DNA of 64,000 bases from Flavobacterium hankyongi (GCF_036840915.1 NZ_CP085725.1:558001-622000), one strand, 5' to 3'; counted from the first letter of the stretch, positions 37,011-47,539 are shown. The notes: generated by a model from the letters alone, not told the origin. Numbers and translations: made by a program.

Positions 37011-38009
37011 ATGAACGAGTGGCTTAAACTATCCGAAAAAAGACGGCTTGAAATACTAAACCAAGTCAACAATCAAACAGGACTTCCAACCGATGCAATT
37101 GAAAAAGATTGGTGGGTAACCATTACGTTAAAAGCAATATTTTCTTCAAAATTTGCACAACATTTAGTTTTTAAAGGCGGCACATCACTAAGCAAAGCCT
37201 ATAACTTAATAGAACGTTTCTCAGAAGATATAGACTTATCAATTGATAGAACGATGTTAGGATTTGAGGGCGAGTTATCAAAAACACAAATAAAAAAACT
37301 TCGTAAAGCTTCGGGTAATTTTATAGTAGGTGAATTTAAAGAAGAATTGATTTCAGAACTAGAAAAGCTGGGAGTAAATAAAGAAAATTATAATTTAATC
37401 TTTGATGATGAAATAGATGATACAAGTGATCCGCATCGTATAGAATTAGAATACAACTCAATAGTTGAAGCAGGAGAATACATTCCGCAAAGGGTTATCA
37501 TTGAATTAGGAGCAAGAGCTTTGCTAGAGCCAAACGAACAAAAAAAAATTCAATCAATCATTGGCCAAATATATCCGGAACAAGCTTTTACAATTCAACC
37601 TTTTGAAGTAATTGTAGTGGTACCAACCAAAACCTTTTTAGAAAAAATAATGTTGTTGCATGAAGAATTTCTGAAGCCAACCGAAAACATAAGACATTAC
37701 AGAATGTCAAGACATCTTTACGATATAGAAAAACTAATGGACCACGATTACGGAAAAGAAGCAATAAAAAATAAAGAGCTATTCGAAACACTAGTCCAAC
37801 ACAGAAGTAAATACACACCTATAAGAGGAATTTCGTATGATTTACACACACCACAAACAATAAATTTCATTCCACCAGCAGAAGTAACTGAACTTTGGAA
37901 AAAAGACTACCAAGCCATGCAAGAGTTTATGATTTATGGAGATACAATGGAGTTTGAAGAATTGATAGATAAATTAAAAAATCTAAATGAAATATTTAGA
38001 GCTAAATAA
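37011..38009 (+). CDS. AbiEii-like nucleotidyltransferase toxin
   Basis: The 332-residue protein has the AbiEii/AbiGii nucleotidyltransferase core: VFKGGTSLSKAYNLIERFSE followed by DIDLSID, giving the G-S and D-x-D catalytic elements, with a further Lys-rich helix (KTFLEKIMLLHEE) typical of the family. AbiEii toxins modify tRNA or otherwise stop translation during phage infection; the antitoxin partner is the upstream gene. The start is 1 bp after the antitoxin stop, so their translation is linked. Confidence 0.9.
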   Translation: MNEWLKLSEKRRLEILNQVNNQTGLPTDAIEKDWWVTITLKAIFSSKFAQHLVFKGGTSLSKAYNLIERFSEDIDLSIDRTMLGFEGELSKTQIKKLRKASGNFIVGEFKEELISELEKLGVNKENYNLIFDDEIDDTSDPHRIELEYNSIVEAGEYIPQRVIIELGARALLEPNEQKKIQSIIGQIYPEQAFTIQPFEVIVVVPTKTFLEKIMLLHEEFLKPTENIRHYRMSRHLYDIEKLMDHDYGKEAIKNKELFETLVQHRSKYTPIRGISYDLHTPQTINFIPPAEVTELWKKDYQAMQEFMIYGDTMEFEELIDKLKNLNEIFRAK

Positions 38010-38030
38010 ATTTAAAATAAAGAATAATTT

Positions 38031-39344
38031 ATGATTCAACTAATAAATCCTAATGATATTCATTCAGCGGCTGATACGTGGAATGGATTTATATATCAAG
38101 GTAAAGTTGCTTTATATCATGTATTAAAATTAATAAACGAAAGAGATAGTGTTGACGGATTGCATTTACAGCTTGATTCATTAGAAGATTTTGCGATAAT
38201 ACGATATGAAAATAACGAACCCAAACCAATAACGCTACATCAAGTAAAGGCTGTCAAAAGCCATTATTATTCAAGATATAAAGAAGCTTTTGAAAAATTA
38301 GAACAAAGGAAAGACAATTTCCCTTGTGATGATGAAGCCTATTTTCATTTAGCAACAGAGAATGAAGAAACTAAAGCTGATATTGAAGATAAGCATGCAA
38401 AGCTTAAAATTTATGAGTATGATGGTAATCCTTATTGTAAAATTGATGAGTTGCAAGACAAAATAAAAGTTCAAGCTAGCAATTGTTTGAATAAATTAGG
38501 ATTAATACATTTATCAAATGATAATTACTTGGAAATTTTATGTAATGAACTAGAATCTTTAATAACCAATAATATTGTTTTAATTCATGCCCAAAATCAT
38601 TCACCTAACGGAGATTCTATAAATAAATCTGCATATTATAGTACAATTTCATTGAATAGATTTAGAAATATTCTTATTACAGACTTAACAAGTATTCAGC
38701 AAGACAAAAACTATTTTATTAAGAAACTTAAGATTGACTTAAATAGATATTACCAAGAATTTTGCCTTGAATCCGAGGATGAAATTGATGATGAAGCTCA
38801 AATAAAACTACATCAATATTTGGTATATTTTAATAGTTTGAATAATCCACAATTTGAGGGTTTTTTGCAAAAAATAATGCCTCATAGACATGTAAAATTT
38901 TCAACACTTCAAGAATACAAAGATAATTCCCTGCTAATAAATGAAGTAAAAACTGCTTTTTTAAGTATCCTTCATGGGATTAGAAGTCCAGATGAAATAA
39001 ATAAAATAGGTTGGACAGATAGTCTAAGTAAAAAATATTTTCCTTCAAGTATAATTGTTTCAAATTCATCTGCAAGTAAACAAAATATTTCAATAGATAT
39101 ACTAAACACTGCATTAGATACACTGATTGAAGTTCCTTTTAATTCAGATTATGTAATTACAGAAGGATGTAATGTGTCATCTATTATTGAAGAAGCAAAT
39201 AAATCAACTAGAATAAACCAATCGGACATTGACATTTTAAATAATTCAACTTCTTCTGAATATGATAAAATTACTAAATGGAAAAAGATTTCATTAATTG
39301 ATTTAGAACAAGCAAAACAAAAACTAAATGAAAACAATAATTAA
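38031..39344 (+). CDS. ABC-3C system effector, Cap4-like nuclease domain
   Basis: The 437-residue protein starts with the motif DTWNGFIYQGKVALYHVLKL and the PD-(D/E)xK-like pair LEDFAII and LHQVKAVKSHYYSRY, the arrangement of Cap4/DUF4297-type dsDNA endonucleases that head ABC three-component (ABC-3C) systems. The C-terminal 200 residues are an unassigned helical domain. It probably cuts DNA or kills the cell when the ABC ATPase senses infection. It overlaps the next gene by 17 bp. The family name comes from recalled alignments, not a search. Confidence 0.75.
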   Translation: MIQLINPNDIHSAADTWNGFIYQGKVALYHVLKLINERDSVDGLHLQLDSLEDFAIIRYENNEPKPITLHQVKAVKSHYYSRYKEAFEKLEQRKDNFPCDDEAYFHLATENEETKADIEDKHAKLKIYEYDGNPYCKIDELQDKIKVQASNCLNKLGLIHLSNDNYLEILCNELESLITNNIVLIHAQNHSPNGDSINKSAYYSTISLNRFRNILITDLTSIQQDKNYFIKKLKIDLNRYYQEFCLESEDEIDDEAQIKLHQYLVYFNSLNNPQFEGFLQKIMPHRHVKFSTLQEYKDNSLLINEVKTAFLSILHGIRSPDEINKIGWTDSLSKKYFPSSIIVSNSSASKQNISIDILNTALDTLIEVPFNSDYVITEGCNVSSIIEEANKSTRINQSDIDILNNSTSSEYDKITKWKKISLIDLEQAKQKLNENNN

Positions 39345-40023
39345 CAACATATTTTCTCAATTAGGACTTAGCAATAAAGAATTGGAAATAGGTTCTTTAT
39401 ATTCATTTGATGATATTAATAAAAAATCTTATTGGTTAATAATAGAAACAGATAACCTAATTAATGTTATTGAAAATCAGGCGAATTATTTTGAAGAAGC
39501 AAAAAAAATAATAAATAATGAATGGTTTGATAAGAATGTAAATTTATTAATCTTACACAGAGTTGAAAATTTTGAAAATTTTCAAAGTTTGGTTTTGGAG
39601 ATTGAGGAAGACCCATATTTGTTCAAAAAACAAATTATTCTATACAATGATTCTGAAGTAGAAAAGTTAAATCAAGCACTAGAGCAACAACAACAAAATA
39701 TTAAAGGTTTTATTGAAAATAAAATTTTAGAGGAAGAAGTATTTAAAAAGCATAAAGAGAATATCAATAATAACGATTATGAATCTCTTCTTTATCGTCT
39801 AGTTCATAAAATCCCATTAATAAACCTCAATATTGTCCAAGAAAATGGTTTGGATGCTTTAACTGATAATAATAGACAGAAAATTGAAAATGGTTCATTT
39901 GGAAGCCTAAACAATTTAATTGATCAAAACTTTTTCAATAGAGATGTTGAAAATATTGATGAAATGAACGCAGATATTATATATGACATTTTATTACCAA
40001 CATTGAAGTCAGATGAAAATTAA
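39328..40023 (+). CDS. ABC-3C middle component (MC1-like)
   Basis: The 231-residue acidic protein contains LEIEEDPYLFKKQIILYND, the conserved core of the ABC-3C middle component family 1, and no catalytic motif. In ABC-3C systems this protein links the nuclease effector to the SMC-like ATPase. It overlaps its upstream gene by 17 bp and its downstream gene by 11 bp, so the three must be translationally coupled. Confidence 0.75.
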   Translation: MKTIINNIFSQLGLSNKELEIGSLYSFDDINKKSYWLIIETDNLINVIENQANYFEEAKKIINNEWFDKNVNLLILHRVENFENFQSLVLEIEEDPYLFKKQIILYNDSEVEKLNQALEQQQQNIKGFIENKILEEEVFKKHKENINNNDYESLLYRLVHKIPLINLNIVQENGLDALTDNNRQKIENGSFGSLNNLIDQNFFNRDVENIDEMNADIIYDILLPTLKSDEN

Positions 40024-42337
40024 AAAAATAGAAATCCATAATTTTAAAGTTTTTCAAAATATAATTATCGATTTTGAATCTTCAGATTTAATTGTTTTTG
40101 ATGGTCCTAATGGATTTGGAAAAACATCAATTTATGATGCAATAGAATTATTATTTACGGGTAAAATAAGACGATTTGATGACTTAGAAGGAAAAGTAGT
40201 AGATCGAAGAGAAAGCTATAACGAGCATCCATTCTTATGTGATTATAATGATGGTGATATATCTGTAAAAATAGAATTTACCAAAGGTGATTCTTTATTT
40301 GTTTTAGAAAGAATTGCAAAAAGAGACGAACTATCTAATTCTGTGAATTTTAGCTTATATAAACTATATAAAAAAAATAATTTTAATTCTAATGAAAAAA
40401 ATTTAATTCAAAATGAAGAGGAGTATTTAAATCAAATTTTAGGTAAAAACTATAAACAAAATTTTCAGTACTTAAACTACATAGAACAGGAGGATAGTCT
40501 GTTTTTATTAAAAAATAAAGATAAGGATAGAAAACAGCATATATCCCATTTATTTAATGTTTATGAATTTGAAAACAAAATAACAAAAATTGATAAGCTA
40601 AAAAATAAAATTAGTGGATTATGTAACGGTGACAAAAAAGATGAAATTGACAATTTAAAGGATTCAATAAAAAAAATTGAAGATTTTTTAGCATCAGAAT
40701 TTAATAATACAGAGTATATAAAATTATTTTCTGATAGAGAAATAAATTGGGATTTAGAAGATTTCAATTATCAGAATATCAGCTATGAAAATCTTTTTAA
40801 TGAAGACGGAACCATTACCAGATTAAAAAAATTAATTGAAAACAAGGGATTATTTAGAAGTTATATTCGAAATGAAAAGATTAGTAACATAATTTCAGAT
40901 ACCGAAAGAATTGAAAGCTTCTTACTGTATTATAAATTTCTTCCACAAAGAGAAGCTTTAAGAATTCAAAAAAATGAATACATAAGCATAAATAAAATTA
41001 TTGATACTCTAACGGAATTTTCCATTGATAATATTAAAGATGATTCATTTGTATTTGAACTTGAAGACTTTGATTTTATTGAGGAGGTTTTAATTTCAAA
41101 TTTAAATCAAGGGCATGAATCACTTAAAGTTAGATTCAAAGAGTTAGATGAATTAGAAAGTATTTATTCTAAAATAAAAGAATCTAGAGAAAAGTTAGTT
41201 GATAATATTAAAAACCTAAAAGAAGCGGAGAATATAGAAACAACTGGTACTTGTTTTTTATGTGGTTATGATTGGGACAATATTGATGATTTATTAGAAA
41301 ACATAGAAATTCAATCAGTTAGTTTGGAAGGAATTACTTCATCAAAAAGTAGAATTTTTAATGAGGAATTAATTAATTTTAAGGAAGATGTTATACTTCC
41401 AATTATAGAAATTTTAAATCAGAAAATCACTGAACTTAAAGTTGATATAATCTTTATAAATAAGTTTTTATCAATTGATGAAACTTTTTTTACTAAAGTA
41501 AAAAAGGAATTTGAAAATATTGATTTCGATTTTAAAGATTATTTGAACGAGACATTAAGCAGTGAAAGTGTAATTGATATAGAAAATATTACTCCAATAT
41601 TAAATTCACTCAAATTAGAAATAGAATTAGATAGTGTTGAAACATATTTTAAAGAGTTTTTTACTCAGTATTTCGATAATAAGTTTGATTTATTGAATTC
41701 TATGGAAATAGAAAATTTAATCAAAAAAGAAAATTATTTAAAGTATAAATATTCATTATTACAAAACGAAACTCTAGATAAAAACAAACAAGAGTTACAT
41801 AACAAAGAAAGTAAATTCAATAATGCGAAAACATTAGAAGATAATTTGAAAAATCTGAATAGCATCTATAAAAAATCTCTAAAAGAATATCAGAAAAAAG
41901 TAATAAAAGACATTGAAATTATTTTTCATATATACTCAGGAAGAATTATGCAGGATTTTCAAGGAGGTTTAGGATTATTTATTTATTCTGATAAAGATGG
42001 TATAAGATTTCAAACTAATCCATCCAAAACTTTTGATGCAGTTTTCTCTATGAGTTCCGGTCAACTATCAGCATTGATTATTTCTTTTACTCTAGCATTG
42101 CATAAAAAGTATTCTCAAAACAAGATTATTTTGATTGATGACCCAGTTCAAACTATGGATGAAATCAATATTGCAGGATTCATAGAATTACTAAGAAATG
42201 AATTTTATTCAAATCAATTAATAATTTCAACCCATGAGGATATGGCTTCAGCATATATGAGGTATAAATTCAAAAATTATGGTTTGGCACAAAAAAGGAT
42301 TAATTTAAAATCTTATTCCGTAAATCACAATGGCTAA
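40013..42337 (+). CDS. SMC/Rad50-like ABC ATPase of ABC-3C system
   Basis: The 774-residue ATPase has Walker A GPNGFGKTS at residues 31-39, long coiled-coil arms, a Rad50-like zinc hook CFLC near residue 412, signature MSSGQLSALI, Walker B ILIDDPVQTMDE and H-loop ISTHED. It is the sensor and motor of the ABC-3C system; such ATPases are thought to monitor phage DNA ends or structures and license the effector. It overlaps the next gene by 8 bp. Confidence 0.88.
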   Translation: MKIKKIEIHNFKVFQNIIIDFESSDLIVFDGPNGFGKTSIYDAIELLFTGKIRRFDDLEGKVVDRRESYNEHPFLCDYNDGDISVKIEFTKGDSLFVLERIAKRDELSNSVNFSLYKLYKKNNFNSNEKNLIQNEEEYLNQILGKNYKQNFQYLNYIEQEDSLFLLKNKDKDRKQHISHLFNVYEFENKITKIDKLKNKISGLCNGDKKDEIDNLKDSIKKIEDFLASEFNNTEYIKLFSDREINWDLEDFNYQNISYENLFNEDGTITRLKKLIENKGLFRSYIRNEKISNIISDTERIESFLLYYKFLPQREALRIQKNEYISINKIIDTLTEFSIDNIKDDSFVFELEDFDFIEEVLISNLNQGHESLKVRFKELDELESIYSKIKESREKLVDNIKNLKEAENIETTGTCFLCGYDWDNIDDLLENIEIQSVSLEGITSSKSRIFNEELINFKEDVILPIIEILNQKITELKVDIIFINKFLSIDETFFTKVKKEFENIDFDFKDYLNETLSSESVIDIENITPILNSLKLEIELDSVETYFKEFFTQYFDNKFDLLNSMEIENLIKKENYLKYKYSLLQNETLDKNKQELHNKESKFNNAKTLEDNLKNLNSIYKKSLKEYQKKVIKDIEIIFHIYSGRIMQDFQGGLGLFIYSDKDGIRFQTNPSKTFDAVFSMSSGQLSALIISFTLALHKKYSQNKIILIDDPVQTMDEINIAGFIELLRNEFYSNQLIISTHEDMASAYMRYKFKNYGLAQKRINLKSYSVNHNG

Positions 42338-44660
42338 TTACGATTTTTCAACTTTAAATGATAGAGACTTAGAGGAATTGACAAGAGATTTACTTTCAAA
42401 AGTACTGAATGTAAATTTTCAGTCATTCAAACCAGGAAAAGATAAAGGTATTGATTTAAGATATTCAACAGTAAATGATGAAAATGAAATAGTAGTTCAA
42501 GTTAAACATTACTTAGGTTCTGGTATCTCAAAATTAAAGTTAGATTTAAGTAATAACGAAACTCAAAAAGTAGTTACTTTAAAACCTAAAAGATACATAT
42601 TCTGTACTTCATTACCATTATCTCCACAAGACAAGGAAGATATTAAAAACATTTTCAATCCTTATATACACTCTACATCAGATGTTATAGGCAAAGAAGA
42701 CCTAAATAAATGGTTAGATGATTATCCTGAAATTCAAGAAAGACATTTTAAACTTTGGCTGTCGTCAATTGATATAATTAAAAAAATAGTCAAAAATGGT
42801 ATCAAAGGAAGATCAGAATTTTATAAAGAAAAAATAATAAAAGAAATTACAGTATATGTCCCAAATAAGACTCACAGTGAAGCAGTAAGTGCGCTAAACA
42901 AAAATCATTTCATATTAGTTACTGGTGCTCCAGGTATTGGAAAATCAACATTAGCCAATATGCTTACTTATCAATTTTTAGCTGAAGATTTTGAATTAGT
43001 ATATGTTAGGGAAATTACTGAAGCAGAAGAAGCTTTTTCTCCTGAAAAGAAACAAATATTTTATTTTGATGACTTTTTAGGTGCAATTACTCTGGATTTA
43101 TATAGTTCAAGGAATGCTGATTCTGCAATTGTGAATTTTATTGAGAGAGTAAGAGATGATAAACATAAAAGATTAATATTAACTTGTCGAACAACAATTT
43201 TAAATCAGGCAAAAAATATTTCTGATAAAATTGAAAATTCTAACATTGATATTTCAAATTATGAAGTTAGAATTGAAAACTACACAAATTGGGATAAAGC
43301 AAGAATTTTGTATAATCACATATATCTTTCTGATTTATCAGATGAACAAAAGTTAATTTATTTTCAGAATGATTTTCATTGGAAAGTAATTAAACATCGA
43401 TACTATAATCCTAGACTAATCCAAGGTATCACTAGTAAAAGTAATCTAGTTGATACAGAGTATTCAGAAAATTTTGTTTTAGAAATACTAAATGACCCAA
43501 ATAAAATATGGGAAAAGCCATTTAATATACAGATTTCAAATGTTTCCAGATTGTTGCTACTTACGATGTACTCATTAAGTGGTGGAATTTATTATGTTAC
43601 AGATGAAAGACTAAAAGAAGCTTTTAATAGTAGAATAAATCACGAAGTTGTTTATAATAATTATCAAAAAAATGGAAATGAATATAATTTTGCTTTAAAA
43701 GAATTAGTAGGAGCTTTCATTATTAGAACTATTGACAAAAATGACACTAGATATAGTTTTTTTAATCCATCAATAGATGACTTTATTTTTACATATTTTC
43801 AAAATTCTAATGAAGAATATTTACAACTACTTAAATCATCTGTATTCTTCGAGCAATTCAAATATCGAATAGCAACTACAGTAGTTAAAGGTGAAAAAAG
43901 AATAAGCTTTTCTAATAAAAATAGCAGAAAAAAATTATACGACACATTTAGCGAAAAGAAAGATTTTCTTAAGGGATTTCATAGTAATGCTAACCTAAAC
44001 ATTATATCTATTCTTATTAGATTATTTAGCAAAAGTGAAATTGAAGTAGAATTATTAAAGAGAATAAATGATTTAGATATTAGTTATTTAAGTTGGGAAG
44101 ATAGAGATAATTTAATAGAAATTTTAAAATATATAGCTGAAAATAACCTAATTAAAAAAATCAATAATTTACCAAATTTAATTAAAGCCCTTTCTAAAGA
44201 CATACCATCTCATTACCTTATTAAGACTTTTTCAAATCTAATAAAATCAAATATATGCTATTCTGATTTTATTAGTGAATCAAAAATAAAAAACAACAAC
44301 TATTATAATGAAATACAGAAAAATATTGATATTTCTTGGGAAAAACTTTCAAATGATTATATGACAGATGCTTACGGAATTGATAACACTTTAGAGATTG
44401 ATGAATTGGATGATATTGTAAATAAACGAAAGCAAGAAGCTATCCAAATTAATATAGATATTGGATTAGATGCATCTGAAGCAATTATTGAATATGAATT
44501 TGATACTTCATCTCAAATAGAATTTAACAAAGAAAAAAGTAAAGATAAGGATGTAAAAATTCAGTCATATAAAGAAAATACTAGAGATGAAGTTTTAGAA
44601 ATAAATCGACTATTTAACTCAATTAGTAAAGATAGAAATTTATTTATTGCTCCTTTTTAA
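42330..44660 (+). CDS. Restriction-endonuclease-STAND NTPase fusion (nSTAND3-like)
   Basis: The 776-residue protein begins with an Mrr-type nuclease: YDFSTLNDRDLEELTRDLLS, FKPGKDKGIDLRYS with the catalytic Asp, then VVQVKHYLGSG with Gln and Lys. A STAND/AAA-type NTPase follows, with Walker A GAPGIGKSTLAN near residue 198, Walker B IFYFDDFLGA near residue 243 and sensor RLILTCRTT. The C-terminal 350 residues are a helical sensor-like region. STAND proteins of this build can act as phage sensors that activate an N-terminal nuclease. It overlaps the ABC-3C ATPase gene by 8 bp, an unusual coupling of two defence modules. Confidence 0.82.
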   Translation: MANYDFSTLNDRDLEELTRDLLSKVLNVNFQSFKPGKDKGIDLRYSTVNDENEIVVQVKHYLGSGISKLKLDLSNNETQKVVTLKPKRYIFCTSLPLSPQDKEDIKNIFNPYIHSTSDVIGKEDLNKWLDDYPEIQERHFKLWLSSIDIIKKIVKNGIKGRSEFYKEKIIKEITVYVPNKTHSEAVSALNKNHFILVTGAPGIGKSTLANMLTYQFLAEDFELVYVREITEAEEAFSPEKKQIFYFDDFLGAITLDLYSSRNADSAIVNFIERVRDDKHKRLILTCRTTILNQAKNISDKIENSNIDISNYEVRIENYTNWDKARILYNHIYLSDLSDEQKLIYFQNDFHWKVIKHRYYNPRLIQGITSKSNLVDTEYSENFVLEILNDPNKIWEKPFNIQISNVSRLLLLTMYSLSGGIYYVTDERLKEAFNSRINHEVVYNNYQKNGNEYNFALKELVGAFIIRTIDKNDTRYSFFNPSIDDFIFTYFQNSNEEYLQLLKSSVFFEQFKYRIATTVVKGEKRISFSNKNSRKKLYDTFSEKKDFLKGFHSNANLNIISILIRLFSKSEIEVELLKRINDLDISYLSWEDRDNLIEILKYIAENNLIKKINNLPNLIKALSKDIPSHYLIKTFSNLIKSNICYSDFISESKIKNNNYYNEIQKNIDISWEKLSNDYMTDAYGIDNTLEIDELDDIVNKRKQEAIQINIDIGLDASEAIIEYEFDTSSQIEFNKEKSKDKDVKIQSYKENTRDEVLEINRLFNSISKDRNLFIAPF

Positions 44661-44683
44661 TCTTGCAATTTAAAATAATATAT

Positions 44684-46282
44684 ATGCTTGATTTTTATTT
44701 TAATGATACAGTGAATTGGATAAAGTCTGATAAAAGAATATCAAATTGGACTACTATATATAAACAATGGGAAGAAAACAATTCTCGTGAATATTTATAT
44801 TGTCTTTTATTTCCTGAAAAATTAATTAAAGAATTTATAAAGCATCCGACTTGGAGTTTAAACATTACCCATTTGCAACCTAATTATGTTCATTATTCAG
44901 AAAAACCGTCAAAGTATTACAGATGGGGAATTGAGTCAAAATATGAACCTCTGGTATATCAACAATTCTATAACAACATTTATCCCACAAAATATGAATT
45001 GATTGAAGAAATTCAGCAATTTTTCAATTTATACTTTGATAATAAAACAAACACTTATATTGGTATTGATATAGCTTCCGAGGAGAGTGAAGTAGTTAAA
45101 ATTATAAAAAAAGGAGGTAATATTGAGTTTAAAATAAGAACACATTTTTTAAGGCAATTTCTTTATGCAAAAAAGCTAGTTTTAGGTTTTCAATTGGATT
45201 ATTTTAGGGAATTAGATAAAACATTAGCAGAACAAAACCTTAATGAAAATATGTTTTTTGATGAGTTTACTCAACATTACAATTTTAGTATCTGCTTTAA
45301 AGATTACTGTCTAAAAGATAAAGATTGCTGTGATTCTAGATTGTTAGGAAAAGCTATTCTTCGCGGTTATGAAAGTCAAAATATTCAAACAGATTATGAT
45401 AAATTTAATTCAGAGAAATGTGAGGATTTTATAGTAGATATAAACAAAGATAGTGGGAATTTCATTTATGAAAACTGTAATAAAAGCGAATTTAAAAAAT
45501 CTGAATATCATTTTTACTCACCAGTATTTTTTAAAAGAGAAGTTTTATTAAAATATTACAATAGCCCTAATTTATATACAATTGATGATGGTTTTATAAA
45601 CATGAAAGGCTCTTGGAGATTAAGCATAGACAATAACAATTATGACTTTATAGTTGTCTACTTAGGTGATTTGAGAATATTGTCTCACTCCGAACAATTA
45701 TATTGGAAAAGTTTTAATATTGAACCTCAATCAGAAATAAATAAACGTAGATTTAGTATTGACTTTCTGTCTTCATATTATGATCCTGAAATAGAAGATT
45801 TAAAATTCAAAAATGAATTTACGCGCCTAAATAAATTGTGGCTAAAAAAATTTGGCTTTTACCTTATTTCTGAATTTGATCAAGATGATATTCATTGTTT
45901 TAAAACAATTAGACTTCCTCTAAAAAATGAACCTTGTGAATTAGATATTCTAGTTTTGAATTTATGTAAGGTTTTAATTGACTATTTAAACATAAAAGAA
46001 ATAAATAAGTATTTAAATTCTGAGCAAAAAGAACTTAGATCAATTGAAAAATTTGAAAATTTTCTTAAAATGAACCAATTTGATAATCTCGAAAAAGTTA
46101 TTTCATTTTATAAAGCATTACAAAAATTAAGATCGACAGGTTCTGCACATCGTAAAAATTCTGATTACAAAAAAGTATTGGAGAATTTAGGATATAAAGA
46201 TTTAAATGAGACGGGAATTTATAAAGAAATATTGAATGACGCTCTAATCTCTTTAAAAATCTTAACTAATAATTTAAAGTAG
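44684..46282 (+). CDS. Unknown protein, fifth gene of the ABC-3C/STAND operon
   Basis: The ATG at 44684 (MLDFYFNDTVNWIKSDKR) is preferred to an upstream TTG. The 532-residue protein has no signal peptide, no membrane helix and no motif that I recognise with certainty. Near residue 482 it has RSTGSAHRKNSDYKKVLENL; RSTGSAH fits an R-x5-H HEPN-type motif and the sequence around it is helical. It also has a basic, cysteine-containing central part (CFKDYCLKDKDCC). It follows the STAND gene by 23 bp and has the same codon use, so it is likely part of the same operon. Confidence 0.6.
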   Translation: MLDFYFNDTVNWIKSDKRISNWTTIYKQWEENNSREYLYCLLFPEKLIKEFIKHPTWSLNITHLQPNYVHYSEKPSKYYRWGIESKYEPLVYQQFYNNIYPTKYELIEEIQQFFNLYFDNKTNTYIGIDIASEESEVVKIIKKGGNIEFKIRTHFLRQFLYAKKLVLGFQLDYFRELDKTLAEQNLNENMFFDEFTQHYNFSICFKDYCLKDKDCCDSRLLGKAILRGYESQNIQTDYDKFNSEKCEDFIVDINKDSGNFIYENCNKSEFKKSEYHFYSPVFFKREVLLKYYNSPNLYTIDDGFINMKGSWRLSIDNNNYDFIVVYLGDLRILSHSEQLYWKSFNIEPQSEINKRRFSIDFLSSYYDPEIEDLKFKNEFTRLNKLWLKKFGFYLISEFDQDDIHCFKTIRLPLKNEPCELDILVLNLCKVLIDYLNIKEINKYLNSEQKELRSIEKFENFLKMNQFDNLEKVISFYKALQKLRSTGSAHRKNSDYKKVLENLGYKDLNETGIYKEILNDALISLKILTNNLK

Positions 46283-46387
46283 GTAATCCTTTGATTTAAA
46301 TCAATAAGAAAAAACTATCCAAAAAAAAGTCTTATATTCACTATTGTAGGGAAGAAGAATGGATTTATTTACTAAATTTTTATAATT

Positions 46388-47539
46388 ATGAGTCTCAATT
46401 ATTTTAAAATATTTAAAAATTCTGAAGATCATTATAAATGGGAAAAACAAAAAGACTATGCTTTAGTAGCTGATGGTCTTGAAGAAAATGTTAGAAAAAA
46501 ATATTATGATGCATTAATTGTATTTGAAAAAATATTAGGAAGAACCTTTCTAAAATCCTCACATAGGAATAATCCTATTAGACAAATGGTAATTGAAAAA
46601 ACCGAGTTTAGAATATTTGAACTTATAGAATTTGCTGATACATTAAAGCAATTAGAAACATCTGATATTAATTTTTCTGAACTTATCAAAAAATTATTAA
46701 TGAGAGATAAATCCAAACAAGAAGGTATTCCATTCGTTGAGATTGCTAAAAATTATATCAATGAAAATTTTAAAGTAAGTTTTCCAGTTGAGAATAATGT
46801 AGATAAATCACCTGATATTAGAATCATTAATCCTGATAACAATGAAGTTGTTTATATAGAGGTGTCGTCATTGAATGAAAATGAAGAAAGAATACTCATA
46901 AGACAAAATCATTATTTTTTTCACAAAAACTTTCATTATTTACCTCCACAAAACTCATTTATTGGAAAACAAAAAGAAATTATAAAAGAATCTGAATATA
47001 GTGAAATAAGTAAAATAATTGCTATAGCAAAAGAGAGAGCTCATCAAAATGAACAAATTGTTTATTATTCAGATAAACGATTCTTTTTTTTAATTGCCCC
47101 AAGGCAGTATAAAAATGATTTTATTGAAATATCTAAAAAATATTTTTGGGATATTGATAATATAGAAGGACTATCTATAGACTTCAATTTAACAAATCAA
47201 ATAATCAGTAAGATAAAGAAAGAAGCATATCAAATACCTCCAAAATTCAATGGACTTCTTTATTTTCCAGTTAGTCCAATATATTTTATGACTACTGAAA
47301 TTAACTTAATCATTGAGCGAATAGAAAATTACCTTATAAACTTTAAGAGTATAATAGGAATTGTAATATTTTCTAAAATTGTTGATAATAATAAAGAAAA
47401 ACAAATTAGTATTGAAAAGCATTTTTATAGAAGAAGAATAATTAAAAATCTTAGTTGTGAATCTCTCTACATACATAATAAAAATGCTGAAATTTTTATC
47501 TCAGATGAAACTCTAAATAAAATTTTTAAAACATTTTAA
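46388..47539 (+). CDS. Nuclease-like hypothetical protein
   Basis: The 383-residue protein has a helical N-terminus of about 130 residues. In the middle is DKSPDIRIINPDNNEVVYIE followed by VSS, which resembles the D ... E-x-K core of PD-(D/E)xK nucleases, but with Ser where Lys is expected. The C-terminal part has YFPVSPIYFM and a long helix (IERIENYLINF). A nuclease fold is plausible, not shown. It lies 105 bp after the previous gene and ends the defence block. Confidence 0.55.
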   Translation: MSLNYFKIFKNSEDHYKWEKQKDYALVADGLEENVRKKYYDALIVFEKILGRTFLKSSHRNNPIRQMVIEKTEFRIFELIEFADTLKQLETSDINFSELIKKLLMRDKSKQEGIPFVEIAKNYINENFKVSFPVENNVDKSPDIRIINPDNNEVVYIEVSSLNENEERILIRQNHYFFHKNFHYLPPQNSFIGKQKEIIKESEYSEISKIIAIAKERAHQNEQIVYYSDKRFFFLIAPRQYKNDFIEISKKYFWDIDNIEGLSIDFNLTNQIISKIKKEAYQIPPKFNGLLYFPVSPIYFMTTEINLIIERIENYLINFKSIIGIVIFSKIVDNNKEKQISIEKHFYRRRIIKNLSCESLYIHNKNAEIFISDETLNKIFKTF

